Source: Azolla caroliniana (Eukaryota; Polypodiophyta). From it: 64,000 nt of DNA. Made by a program: the position numbers and the translations under genes. Positions 33,537 through 46,900 of this stretch are shown here, piece by piece. The stretch's first letter is position 1. Every line of letters starts with the position of its first letter. Under the pieces are notes generated by a model, which saw nothing but the letters and a program-made list of their open reading frames with translations, was not told where the DNA came from and did no database searches. Location: contig JBHGNT010000010.1 in NCBI GenBank assembly GCA_043228905.1, positions 5,022,001 to 5,086,000 on the forward strand. Reading direction: 5' to 3'.

Positions 33537-35314
33537 TGATTTTGTTCCGCACTTGACGACCATTTCCAACAAGGGCGTGGCGAATAGAGTACGATGGATT
33601 GTGGGTGAGCAGACATTGTGGATGTGGGTGGGTCAGATGTCTTGGATATTGATGTTGGGGAGTCTGATATCTTGCATATGATCTGTGGTTGTGAGGAACT
33701 CCTTGAATTTGCTAGCGAGTGAGGTGGAGATGGTGTAGTTAGAGAAGAGGGAAGGTGGTTTTCTACGAAAACTAACATAAGCATATGTGAACCCCATGTC
33801 AATCATGGTTTCAAGTGAGGGATGGTGATGAAATGGATTAGGGGGGTGACAGTGAGTGTATATATAAATGTATGTGTTGTGGTGTTGACTGACAAAGCTA
33901 GTCCAATGGAGCCTTGATCTAAGTTCATTCTATGAGGGCCTTTGAGTTGGGCTTTGGGTACCTATCTAGCATGTGTTTTACATTGTATCGTTATTGGATA
34001 TCAACCCAATTATTTGTTAGAGGTGGTTGTTTGGGGATCTTTAGATCTTGTTTGCAGCACAAAAATGGGTATCCACCATAACCTGGGTATTGTTGCATGG
34101 AAGATTTATGTTTGAGGAACTTAGATTTATCGGGTGGGGTGAAACATCTTCGTCTTTGTCTTGTTGGGGCAGGATTTTGCCACTATGTGCACTTTGGTTT
34201 TCTCAACCCATCTTTTTGGCTGGGGATGTTTCATTTGTTTGTTTGTCGATTGGGGCGAACCTAGGTTTTGGGCCTAGCCTAGTGGTTGGATGTTGTTTTC
34301 TGTATCTCACTCCTTATAGGTAGCCAAAATTGTGTGGCCCTATTGTGCCAACCTTGTGTTTTAGTTAAAGTTTTGCAGTTTTTATGGTGGCCTTCGGTAG
34401 ATACCCCATGGGGAGTGGCACATAATTGTGATTTTACAAGCTTAGGAGACATCAAGGGTGTTGTTATCTCTCGTGTTGATGCATTTTTTGGAATCCACCT
34501 TTGCTTCTTTTTGTGGCGCGAGGTTGAACCGTGGTTTTTGCAATGGGTTTAAATTGAATGACTCTGACTTTGGTGTTTTCTTCGATGTTGTTGATGTCCG
34601 GGGCATGCTAGTAGTGACCTTGGTGTGGACTAGGTTGTCCAACTTGTTCATCAATTTCTCTTCTTGAAGCCTAGTGGGTGAGGAGAAATATATAGCCTAG
34701 TTACTAGGTGCAATCATCCATTGGCTAGTATGGCACCAATCTTGTCCCAACAAACAACTCGTAGATAATACTTTTGGTGGCAAGACTAGGGCCTAGATCG
34801 AATGTGTACTCATGGTTAAGCTGATTTGGCATGTGACAATGCCTAAAAAACATAATATCGAACCATCAAATCCGGTGTAAAGATCTAAAACACAATGAGT
34901 GAATGACGATTCTAAAACACAATGGCGATTGAACCCGCACATGTTGGATCCATAATCCATTGCCTTCATGCACTTGGCTACATTTGACACTCATCAGAGT
35001 TAGGGAATCCAAGGTTTTCCCAAGTGTCAAATGAGAGGAGTATGGATGATGCATCGATATCTATCACAACTGATAATAGGAATCGGTTGTCTGAAGCATG
35101 GTAAGTATAACATTTGTGGTTTGGCATTATCTACAATAGCTATGTTGATAGGATGGGTTAATAGAGGGTTGCATTTGAAACTAGACACGGTCTCACCATC
35201 TTCGTCACAACATCGGGTCCCAATTCGATACATAACATCGGTGGTGGCCAAAGCATGTACCCAATTAATATCACACAATATTGTAAAGGATGGGTAGGTT
35301 TTGGTTGTATAGGA
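33537..35314. other. Unrecognised 1.8 kb between elements C and F
   Basis: Short frames occur on both strands, the longest about 96 codons (33512-33802 minus), without any domain or motif that I recognise. There are no LTR ends, terminal repeats or RNA signals that I can support. It may be old transposon DNA or plain intergenic sequence. Confidence 0.4.
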
Positions 35315-36985
35315 TGGTCGAATACGAGTGTATAATGGCCGTATTCACATTGTCCCATCTGGACAAACTAGGTTTAGGACATATTTGTAATAAATTTAAA
35401 AGGCAATTTCCCTAGTTTAGTTATTATGTAACTGACTTTGTAACCTAGTTCATAGTGTTGCCATTCATTGTATTGTAATGTTTGAATAATACAGTTACGG
35501 TTCGTGCCTCTAAGTCTCTCTCTCACTCTGTCTTGATCTTGTATTTTGATTAAGTTGTCTTGTAACTCTCGGCTTCAAGTTGTTCATGTTGTTAATCTAT
35601 CATCAAATTCTTGTTCTTCAACACCTAAGTGTTGTTTTTGTTTCTGCACTGACGGCTTCACTTCCAACATCTAATATCAGAGCCAATTTTGGTCGAAGGT
35701 GATCGGAGGAAATTATTCGTACATGATTTGGCAAGCGACGCCTATATAATACAAAGTTCGGCCGACCAACCGAACAATCGAGGAAGAAGTTCTTCCATAT
35801 AGCCGAACAACGCTTGAATTTAGAGCAAGTTCACGAACAATCGAATATGCAACTATAATTGCAAAAGGCCTAGACACATCAAAGCCGATTGTCATGCCCT
35901 CAAGTTCAAAAATGACAAAGCTCAAAGATAGGAGCAGAAGGGCAGCTGGCAGGACGAGGTCAACTTCGTCGACTCTTCAGCCGAAATCTTACTTGACGAC
36001 CCAAACATTTTGCTCATTGAGAATTCGGTCGAAGTAGAAGTTCTACTACAACCGAAGAATCCACAATGTGCGTCATACCATGTGACTCCTCACCAATCTC
36101 AGTTCCAACAGTATTCGACCCGACACTCCAACTCAATCCGAGTCGGAAATTCGTAGCATTGTGTGATAATCGGCATCAACACAGTAGAGCTTAACCCTTT
36201 GGGTGGCTCTACTCTTGTACTACACAATGTCCAACACGTATCTGAGCTAACAAGACCATTGATTTGGTTCATTTGGACGTCTGTGGATTGCGTTTTCATG
36301 ATCTTTCAAGAATGGCTAGTAATGGTGGAGAATCAGATTCCCCAGAAGCTGAAATGCTTGTAGTCCGGCAACAAAGGAGAGTATAAATCTGAAGAGTTCG
36401 TCAGATTTTGTCGGTAGCGCAACATTTCACGTGAATATACAACACCTCACAGTCTAGAGTAGAATGGAATTGTAGAGCGGATGAATCAGACAATTCAAGA
36501 AAGAATTGTCTCCATGCTGCATCGCTCCTGGACTATCGAATGGTTTATGTGTGTAGGCTCTTACTCATAGCAGTACACATCATCAACATGTCGCTGAGTA
36601 GACCCCTTGGACTTCAAATCCCTCATGAGCTATGGACTGGCAAGAAGTCGAATTATGATAAGTTGAGGATCTTCAGTTGCGAAACGTTCACCCTTGTACC
36701 AAAAGATGATCGCCAAAAGTTAGAGCCGAGGTCCAAGAAATGTATTTTCCTTGGTTATGGACCAAACAACAATTTCAGCTACCAACTCTGGGACCTGGAA
36801 AACAGACAAATCATCTGAAGTTCAAGCGTCGTTTTCAATGAGTTGGCTATGCATCAAACGACCGAAAGGCCAATTGAAGTCAAAGGAGTAACTTTTTCAG
36901 AAGTGTCGACTCTTCTTGATGGCCCAACCTAGAATACAAAAGTGGCTTCACAGGTTGCCAAATTCTCTAGCACCAATTCGAATAT
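35315..36985 (+). mobile_element. Copia element F, truncated relative of C and E
   Basis: A 5' LTR (about 35315-35669) starting TGGTCGAATACGAGTG and ending CTTCCAACA is followed by a damaged primer site TAATATCAGAGCC (35672-35684). The body jumps straight to the end of gag (NRICNYN.CKRPRHIKADC), so nearly all of gag is missing. It then has protease, integrase (about 36290-36620) and the post-integrase segment to about 36960. RT, RNase H and the 3' LTR are absent. Many stops. Confidence 0.8.
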
Positions 36986-37970
36986 GTTATTTGTGGGACA
37001 AAAGGCACGAGGTGTGAAAAGAATCTTAAAGGAAAAGTGTGAAAGCGGAAGCGTAAGACAAGTGTGAAAAGGTGAAAAGAGTCAAGCACTAGCAGTCGAG
37101 GGGGAAAGTAATTGAAATACAAGCAACCAAGAACAAAGGCCGAGTATCAAGAGGAAGTAGTTGGAGCGCGCCAATAGGAGAGGAAGATATATAAATCGTA
37201 AAGTGTCGAAAGCAAGGAAGGGACATACATATATACTTATTTTGAGTCAGAGTGACTAAGCCTAATCCTAGAATTGTATTGAGTGAGTGAGCGATACTGA
37301 TTATACTCAGTTTTGTACTATCATTACATGATTTGTTAAGTAATCAAATACCTATACAAAGGTATTTGTTCTTGTTTAATTTATAGAAGATACAAAGGTA
37401 CCCATTTGGGTTGGCCCAGCTACATGCGTGCCAAAAGGGTGTGCTAAAGGCATACACTTGCACGAAAAGGACACCACAATATATATATATATATCTGATG
37501 GTGTACAAGGTGGGCGATTTGAGACCCACTCGTATGTACCCATACAAAATGAAAACATGAGATTCAAACGTGTATGATGATGATGCGAGAGATCCAATGG
37601 TCCGACAAGAATTATGGTGATTTGAGGTCCAAATGGTCTATGATCTGTGACGGTTCGGTTTGGGATGGGCATGAGGAGATTGCTATGTCCACTCAAATTG
37701 GCATACATAATACACATACCATGGTGAGGAGGCAAAAGAAAGAAGAAAAAAACAGAGGTTTATTATCTCTGGTCCATTATTCCATTGGCTTAGAGAGACA
37801 CATGCAAAAAGAAAGAGGAAGAAGGGAACAGAGTACAGAACAGAGGAGGAGACTTATATGCATATATGTACCCTTCTCCCTGTCTGAGGAGGAGCTTGCA
37901 AACATAAATTGATACAGGATACCAAAGGCTTCTAGTAGATCTGTCTTCACTCTCCTCCCTATCACCTTCC
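36986..37970 (+). other. Possible solo LTR remnant, then upstream region of the mutase gene
   Basis: From 36992 (TGTGGGACAAAAGG) to about 37375 the sequence looks LTR-like: a TATATAAA box near 37188 and a TG start, but I could not find the matching end or a target duplication. From about 37560 to 37970 lies the likely promoter and 5' UTR of the phosphohexomutase gene, including a purine-rich stretch at 37730-37860. No clear TATA box stands out. Confidence 0.35.
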
Positions 37971-40900
37971 ATGGCTGCTTCAGGTAAGCAAAAAATCCGC
38001 CACAAAAGTCCTCCATTCTTCATTGTTTTTGTATATATGTGTGTGTGCTTCGTTTCTCCCCCCCCCCCTGTTTCTAGGTCCTTTCATTATTGGTCATGTG
38101 AGCTAACGCTTGAAGAATGAATGAGAGATGGCTATATGGTCTAAACAATGCCCTGTGTACAAAAAGAAGTATTGTATGGATCTGATTCTTAGAAGAGTTC
38201 AATTCAAGGTTTTCTTGAGTTTTTGAAAAACAAACGTGTGGGGCAACTGTGGTGTGCAGCCTCATGCATGTGGAAAGTATGCCAATTCACATATTTCTCT
38301 AGCCCTCAGTTGCAAGAGACCTCTTCCTCTCTTGTGAGGAGGCCTTTTGAAGGCCCGTCTAGAGCACTTCAAACAGGACTTTTGGTAAAGATGATCAGAC
38401 CTCACCTCCAGATGGACTTTCGCAGCTCAAAAAAGCATTTGCTGCAACCAACTTTGCATGGTCTGTACATTTTCTTTTCCTTTCGTGTTTGTGTTGTGCT
38501 TTCATTCACTTCATGCACGCTTTTTCGAAGATTTTCTAAATCCTGAAAGTGATCGATATATAGCTCGAAATGACTATTTACCTTGGAGGGACTAATGTTA
38601 GGACTGCACTCTCTGAACCAAATAATTAACTTACTAAGCATGATTAAGTAACATAAAATTCATGTAGAAGTCTAGAGCTCTTTAGGGTTTGACTCATTGC
38701 ACCCGATCATGATCCCGGGAGCCAGTGGCCCATCAGCTTGATAGAGGCATGGATGCATCCCAATATCATGTTCAGGTCCCCGGAACATCGAACATGCATC
38801 TGGGGTTTCAGAATCCATAATATGGATGATCAAGAAGCAATGATCATTGACATGGAGGATATCCATGAAAAACAAATGGCTGAAAGGGCTGATCACATGG
38901 ATAGCTAAACTTTACATATATGCAAACCATAGGTCTATTTCTTGATCGTAACCATCCAGGCATGTGCCATACCCTGAGGTCTATGTGAAGTCTTTAGTCA
39001 TCCAGAGCTGAAAGCCTTGAGGTCTTTCTAGACCATAGGAAACAATATTGGCCAGATCCTCTAGCGAAAAGACTTATTCGGGCCTTCATCAACCTGTAAG
39101 TATTCATTCTGCTATCTTTATGAACACCGGACGATCATCTGTCTTAGTAGCATAATTCATCAACCTGTAAGTATTCAGCTATTCACATACTCATAACAAC
39201 TATCAATATTTTTACATTCTGCTATCTTTATGACCACCGGATGATCATCTGTCTTAGTAGCATAATTCATCAACATGTAAGTATTCAGCTATTCACATAC
39301 TCATAACAATTATCAATATTTTTACATTCTGCTATCTTTATGACCACCGGATGATCATCTGTCTTAGTAGCATAATTCGATGTTTCCCATGAACATTTAA
39401 AAATGACTTCATTGGTTTTAAATTTAGATCTCATTCCGCTTTCCATTTAATTCAGCCATGGCCTCTACAAGCAATCCTGCTGTTGTTGATGAAGTGGATT
39501 TTAAAAAGTTGCAAAATGGCAGGTAATTTCCCTTATTATGTCAGAACTATAAGTTGTGAACGCCATAATCTTGGATGTTGACAATTTTGGCGTTTAATAA
39601 TATCATTGCTTAACAGTGATATAAGGGGAGTTGCAGTTGCCGGTGTAGAAGGAGAGCCTGTAAATTTAACTACTGAGGTAGCAGAATCAATTGCTGCAGC
39701 ATTTGCCGAATGGTTAATGGACAGGAAAAACATAAGTACTCCTGAAAAATTAAGGATATCAATTGGCCACGATTCACGTATATCGGCAGATGCCTTACAG
39801 GTTAGCAATAACCTTTCTAATGTGAACTTCTTAATGTGCTTTCCAAATCCCATAATTGTGCAGGCTTCCCTAGTATATGCATATTTTTGGTTCATGCATC
39901 TGTTTGTATGACCTAGCACTAGACGGTGATTTTTATGATTGCCATACCTGCAATTGAGATTATGTTAGCCTGTCTCACTCTGAATCTGGACACCAGGCCA
40001 TAGCTCATTGAAGTTGAATCACAAAACTATTAGTATGGCAAACTCAATGACGCAGCAGGTGTACCATATTGTAGTGGCTTGCGGAGTCTTTCCTCTTCTA
40101 GGTTATCTTCCTTCCCCATATACTTATCTCTGAATCTTATCCTCTCTCTGATGTTGGAGAGATCAATGTTGATTTGTGTGGAGGGCAGTAGTAGTGCAGA
40201 TAGTTGCAGAGCCCAGACAAGAATCTACGACTGTTTGACTGTCTGTCTCTTCAATGTCTCTCCTCGTAGTCATCTCAACATCCTCCAAGTTAGGGCTTTT
40301 GGTTGTGTGTTGGATAGATGCTCAAGAAGTGCTCTTTTATTGCTTTCTTTTCAATGTTCTGTTCTTGGGAACATGGCCTTGATATCATTGGTAACATGTC
40401 TTTCACAATCACACAATTTCCCTAAATACTCTATATGACTCTTGAGTTAATGAAATAATAATCGCAAGTGATAAGAAGCACAATTGTTGTACTTAGAAAG
40501 AAAGAAAGATATATTAACATCTTTTAAGAGGCCAAAATGGTCAATAAGACCAAACCAGAGATTACATCTTAAGTGTTATCTTGTCTTGGAGAACAACAAA
40601 TCAAATTAAAATAAGTATTACTCCGGAAAAATAAGAGTGTAAGATTTAAAATAAAAAAAACTGATGAGGGAATTTGGTTTTCTGCACATGTGAGATTTTT
40701 AAGTTAGATATATTGTAACTTTTGCCTTCGAAAAATCTCTAGCATAGGTTGATCCAGAATGGAGAGGTCTCTGAAGCGAGGGAAGCACTTGCGATGGTGG
40801 GGGATAATGGCCTTTATTTTCCGATGACAATGGTGTTGAGATCGTGGTCCATGGGGCCAGGGCCTACGTGCATGACAAATTGCTATTGCCCGATCAATTG

Positions 40901-43900
40901 TATCCCCTTTGTTATGTCCTGGTTGGGAGCCCGCTTGTGTATCCCTTGATTGACGTGTAGCATTAGTAGGAGTGATGGGGCTAAAGAAAATTGTGATTGT
41001 GCTTTGTGGATGAGATTGTGTGGCTGTATTCTTCAACAACTTTTCACAATGTCTCTTCAGCCCTAGCAAGAAAAGTCCTAGGCACCCTTGGTCCTCATAT
41101 TCCATTACCTTGTGTAGGGGGCCAAAGCCTTGTTTAAAGAGGTAATGGTATCTCCCTCTGATTTCATAAAAGACACTACAGTGACAAACATAGTGTTCTT
41201 TGGGATTTCTCTCCTTGATGACACAATTGGCAAATTCTTTATTCTAGAGGTATTCGTGTATATCTGCCTACCTCAATCTGTAACTGATGTGATGAAGTTC
41301 GCAGCTGCCTACCCTATCACACTGCGCAGCGCATAGGATAGATGTATGTCCATATAATGTTTCCTGATGATGAATCCATCCTCCGATGTGTGTAAGAAGT
41401 GTCTTATAGTGGGCCATCTTCGTACCAAGTGATATTTTGGGGCTGATCCATGTTATCTTGTTTTCCAAGTTGATAATATCAGTTCAGATCACTCTATTCT
41501 TTTCCTCTTTGGTCATATTTAGATGGGGACAGTCCAAGCTATATTGGAACAAGGGTAGTGCTTCTATACTCATGCCATGTGACTCGAACCATTGCTGCAT
41601 TTCAGCATACCAACAATGAATGTCTCCATTTTTAGCCAGTTGTCTTGAAGACATAAGTGCCAACCTTGGGTAACTTCGTTTAGGGAGCTCCTAAAGATGT
41701 TGGATAAATGTCATTGATCGGAACAATGCCTCGGTGATTATAGGTGCTGCTCCCATCTCTGCCCGATTATATCGTGGGGCACTGATGCTTTGCTCCTTAT
41801 CATGCGGGCAATCATTGACACTGAAGGTCTCTAAATCTTTCCAATGATTTGCCTTGTTAAGACTCGGTCCCCAAGTTTCTACTCCATAGAGAAGAGTTGG
41901 TGTGACAAGTGTATCAAATAACCATAGCTTAGTTCGTGGCTCTTGGAACTGCAAATGTGCACATTTTCTTTGGAGAGCACCAAGGGCTGCATATCCACGG
42001 GAAAGTCGGGCACAAGCAGCCTCCCGTACGGAGAACCTAGGCCCTGTAAATGTTACTCCTAGGTATGTGTAGGAGCGTGTGTATTCCACCTTTTCCTCTC
42101 CCAAGAAGAATTCCGGTTCTGATCATGTTACCCATGCTTTAGTGGTGTTAAATACCATCATTTCAGTTTTATCCATGTTGATTGACAAACCTTTGTTTGT
42201 ACAAAATAGTTTAAAGGCATTTAGATGTCTTTGTAGTCCCTCTGGAGAGTCAGAAATCAGCACTATATCAGCATATAGTAATATTTGTATAGCTGTACCT
42301 GCTCGGCGTGCTCCCAAACCCCTGAATCTCTCTATGTAATGTGATACCTCATCTATATCGAGACCGAAGAGAGTGGGGGATAGTGGGCAAATTTGCCAAT
42401 GAACCTGAACTAAAGTTTACATCTAAAAATTTGTGAACGGAAATAAATATAAATAAACTAGTAAAACTGGATAAGGTATTTGGTGTTCCCATCTAAAACT
42501 TCTGCCTTCAAAATATCTCTTCCATGGGTTGATCCGGATGGAGGGATCTCAGAAATGAGGAAAGCACCTTCACTATGGAAAAATGCCGAAGGTACCAATG
42601 CTTCCCATCTGAATTTTCTGTTGCCTGATACATGGTAATCCCTTTTGAATGTTATAGTTGAGACCCTGTATATAGCCTGTGCTTGACTGTCAGCATGGCA
42701 GTGGCAGGTAATGATGCTATAGAAAGTGTGAAGATTCATTGCTGATGTGATTTTGTGGCCATGCCATTGGCCTTCAAGAACTTCTCTCAACATCTATTGA
42801 TTCCTAGAAAAAACCATCCCAAGAATCTTTGATCTTCATATTCAATTACCTTCTAGAGTGGGTACAGTTGGCAGATGTGTCCTTTATAGCTTTCCATGCG
42901 CAATCTCAATCTCTCACTTATGTAAATAGGTCTTGAGCTGCCCTATCACCATGGACATAAGAATGTGTATCCGTGTAAGGGGATTTGATGAACATTTATC
43001 GTGCAATCTCAATCTCTCACTTATGTAAATAGGTCTTGAGCCGCCCTATCACCATGGACATAAGAATGTGTATCCGTGTAAGGGGATTTGATGAACATTC
43101 ATCGTGCGATAAGTGTCAGAGAAGTTCTTTTAGTGGTCCATCTTCCTACTAAGCAGCATTGTGGGGCTTATTGACATTTATTCATAATTATATTCAACTT
43201 ATAAGTTTGGATCATACTATTCTTGTCCACTTTGGTCAAGCCCAAGTGTGAAACAAACAATGAGTATCTTTATTGACAACTATTTTGATGACACAAGGGC
43301 TAACCTTGAGTACCTTTGCTTTGGTTGCTCCCAAATCTGTTGGGTACAAGTCACTCATTGAAATAGTGTGTCGTTCACTTATTTTGGTGACTTTTATCTC
43401 AGTCTGAATTGTACCATGATCACTGAGGGTTTGCTCCTTGACTTCCAGGCAATCATTGAGATTAAAATACACTCCAGACTCTTTAGCTATATGCCTATGA
43501 AGGCTTGGTCCCCAAGTTTCCACCTTGTAGAGAAAAGTTGGTGTTAAAATATGAGAACCAACTAAATGTTTTTGTGATTCTCGGATTTGTATACATGCAC
43601 GTTGTCTTTCAAGAGCACCGAGGGTGAAATATCCACATGCAACCTTCTATAAGGAGAATTAGGGCCTTGAATATAACTCTAGTTCTGATTGTTACTAACC
43701 ATTATATTTTACTCCAATACAGGAGTCTATTAATCCTTTTTTTTCACATTCTCAGTACCAATCCCAATCCCAACTGCAATTATAATCTTCAGTGTCAATC
43801 TCCATCACTTTTTTTCTGCTCTGTGAACTTCTGGAACTTCCAAATGGCTGTAAGGCATTAGTCATATCACCGCTTCAGCTAAAGTTTGACCACCAGAGAA

Positions 43901-46900
43901 ACCTTTTATAAACAAAGAAACACCTCCTTATGATTTTGGATTCTCTAAGACTCAGTTTCACATCCATGAAGCTAAATTTACTGCCATCAGTCATATCACC
44001 ACTTCAGCTAAAGTTTGATCACCAGAGAAACCTTTTTCTGTAAACAAAGAAACGCCTACTTATGATTTTGGATTCTCTAAGACTCAGTTTCACATCCATG
44101 AAGCTAGATTAATTTTGAACAAGGAAGTTGACAACTTGTTGGCCCCAAAGATTGGTGTTCCCTTCAGTTCTTTATTGATAATTGATAGAAGAGGATAGAA
44201 TAAGATAGATATTCAACCTTAAACCATAGTCCATAGTTGAAGCCTATTTCAGCAACGAAAACCCACATGTGAGCTTCTAACTTACTCTCCATCTTAAAAG
44301 TTCCCCGGGAGCAAGCAAAAATTATAAAATAAAAATAAAGCAGTGATTAAGTGATGTCATAAATAATGGGGGCACAGAAACTTTCTTTAAATAAGTACTT
44401 GGCACTTGCTTTTTCTTCATTTATCTTCTTAGAGTGTTTTTACTTCAATCATCAGAAAATCTCTTTTCTCTTAGCCTCGATTTCCACTCGGACATATGTC
44501 TGTGCTCGGTTGTTTTGTTTTTGTCTATTTATTTATTTTCCGTGTAGAGCTATAAAAACGCAAAACCAATAACTCACTTTTTTATTTGAGTAACAAAATT
44601 TCATTAAAATTTAGAAACCCCAAAACCATAGAGAAAGAGCGGAAAATGCGGAAAATACCAAAATAATGAAGTATCAAAATTTGCGTAAATTCTATCAATT
44701 ATAGATGCAATGATTATTTGTTTATCATGGAAAAAAATACTAGTATCATTACATAAAATTTAGATTCAAACTTGAGCATAATATTATAGGTGGGACTCTA
44801 CAAGGAATGAAAACGAGGGTAAATCTCTATCACCTAAGCACTTGGTATATACCCAAAAGATTCTCTCCCAATGAAAAAGGAAAATATCTTTCCTGTGGGG
44901 TACTTGTAGTTTCTTTTGTAGAAAAGGTTTAAAGTTAGAGATTCTGGATGTTCTGGAATCTACTTGTGCAGTTGGTTTTTAGATAAAAACATATCTCTCA
45001 AACACAACTACTTCAGATTTGTTTTACAATAAATCATGTGATAGGTTATTGGTAGCATCTTTCTAATGATAGATTTAGGACTGGGGCAATTTGGAAGGAA
45101 TCGTTAGGTTATTATACAGCCCTGTTTATTAAAATCTAGGCGGGGTAACCAGAAAGATGAAATGTTTATGTCTCTAGCTGTCTCATGCTCATATCTGTCT
45201 TGTGAGAGCCTCTTTGACGTATTACTGATTTGATAAATAGTAATATCTTTCCTTAGCGATAACATACTTGAATGTCAATGACTGGAGTCTGGGACACCTC
45301 TCCTTTAAATTCTTGGTTGTTACTTAAGTGCAATTTGTGTTGTTTCCTATGAATAGCAAGGATAATCTGCGAGTCAAAGGGTATTATTAAGCCTTTCCAT
45401 GCCATAAAATTCGAGTCTATGATTTTGTAGTTTTAAAGAAAATAACATTCTTTAAAATACACTTTTATAATAAATTGAATGGGCTGGCTTGATAAGACTT
45501 CTGTTTCACATTAAGTGCAGTATGCAGTGGCTCGAGGTATAGCAAAAGTTGGAGTGGATGTAGTGATTTATGGGTATGATTATGTAATTTTTTTACTTAT
45601 CCCTTTACTCAGTCTGGGAAGCTAAGTGTAGATTAACTTAAGGTAAACAACAAACCGAGACTTACAGAACCCTATGATATTTTCTTGTTACTGTACAGCT
45701 TGGCTTCCACACCAGCGATGTTCTATAGTACGATTACAGAAAGGAAGGATATGTTCTGTCCTGTGGATGGTTCAATTATGATTACAGGTAATGAAACTTG
45801 CGAGTATTCATGGTTATAAATAGCAAGAGTTTAAGCAGTGTTGATAATTGATGGAATTGCACATGGCAGCATATTGATTCAGTAATATTTTTAATTGAAA
45901 CAGCAAGTCATCTACCATATAATAGGAATGGCTTCAAGTTTTTCACAAACAGTGGAGGGCTTGGAAAGCCTGATATTAGCGACATTTTGGCTAGAGCAGC
46001 CAAATTCTACGCTAGTTTTAAGTTGGACACTCCTGGTCCATCCAGAGATAATTCATTGAAAAAGGCCAACTTCATGGATCAGTATTCCTTGACTTTAGCA
46101 CAAGCAGTTAGAAAAGGAGCTGGAGGTCTTGGTAAATTATTTACTTACTGATATTTGTTTTTCTGTGGGATCATTATCTGAGGCTGTATTGATATCTTAT
46201 AATCTTTCAGAACATCCATTGGAGGGGTTTCACATCATCGTAGATGCTGGTAATGGGGCAGGAGGTTTTTTCCCGGTACTTTTGTGCAGCTATTCAATAA
46301 TCCATACACTTTAATAAGTACTGTTCCTAGCCTGAATGCATGGTATCATTTTCACAGGCGAAAGTGCTTGAACCTTTGGGTGCAACAACTGTTGGCAGCC
46401 AATTTTTGGAACCAGATGGTATTTTTAATAGACCATTAACATTGCATTGTTATATATAAACCAATTGATGAAGATGTGAATGTTACTGCTTTTAGACTTA
46501 TAGGCTAATATGGTAATTCAAAGTTGTATGATATAATCACCATTGGGATTCAAGAAGTTTCATTGATGCTAGTATTTCCTTTGAAAGAAATAAGCTCTGA
46601 ACCCAAGATATATACAAGCTATACCTAATCTTTAAAAGAGGAAATTGTTTCTTCTCATTAGTGTTTGTAAGCTTTATACTTTCATATATACTGCAATTTT
46701 ATCTTATCTTTATCAATGTTCGCAAGTCCTTTTAATTAAGTAATTCATGTATAAAATTATGATCTTAACCTGCCATAAAATCAGCCTGAAACCCTTATTT
46801 TCGACAGAATACCTTCATCTGTCAATCTTATAACTCAATTCATAACGTTTGCTAAAATATTACACTCTAGAATAATTATTGAAAGTTCAAATTAACTTCA

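Noticed and set aside
17030-33541. Target duplication for element C
   Set aside because: The bases just outside both inferred LTR ends (GGGGC and TGATT) do not match; the boundaries stay approximate.
33537-35314. Possible host gene between elements C and F
   Set aside because: Only short frames on both strands, with no shared motif, splice-consistent series or domain.
38672-38896. Short antisense ORF in intron 2 of the mutase gene
   Set aside because: No domain, low information, inside an intron of a well-supported gene.
41691-42317. Host reverse-transcriptase-like gene in intron 4
   Set aside because: The YADD box is damaged, frames are broken and a second diverged copy lies next to it; it is LINE debris.
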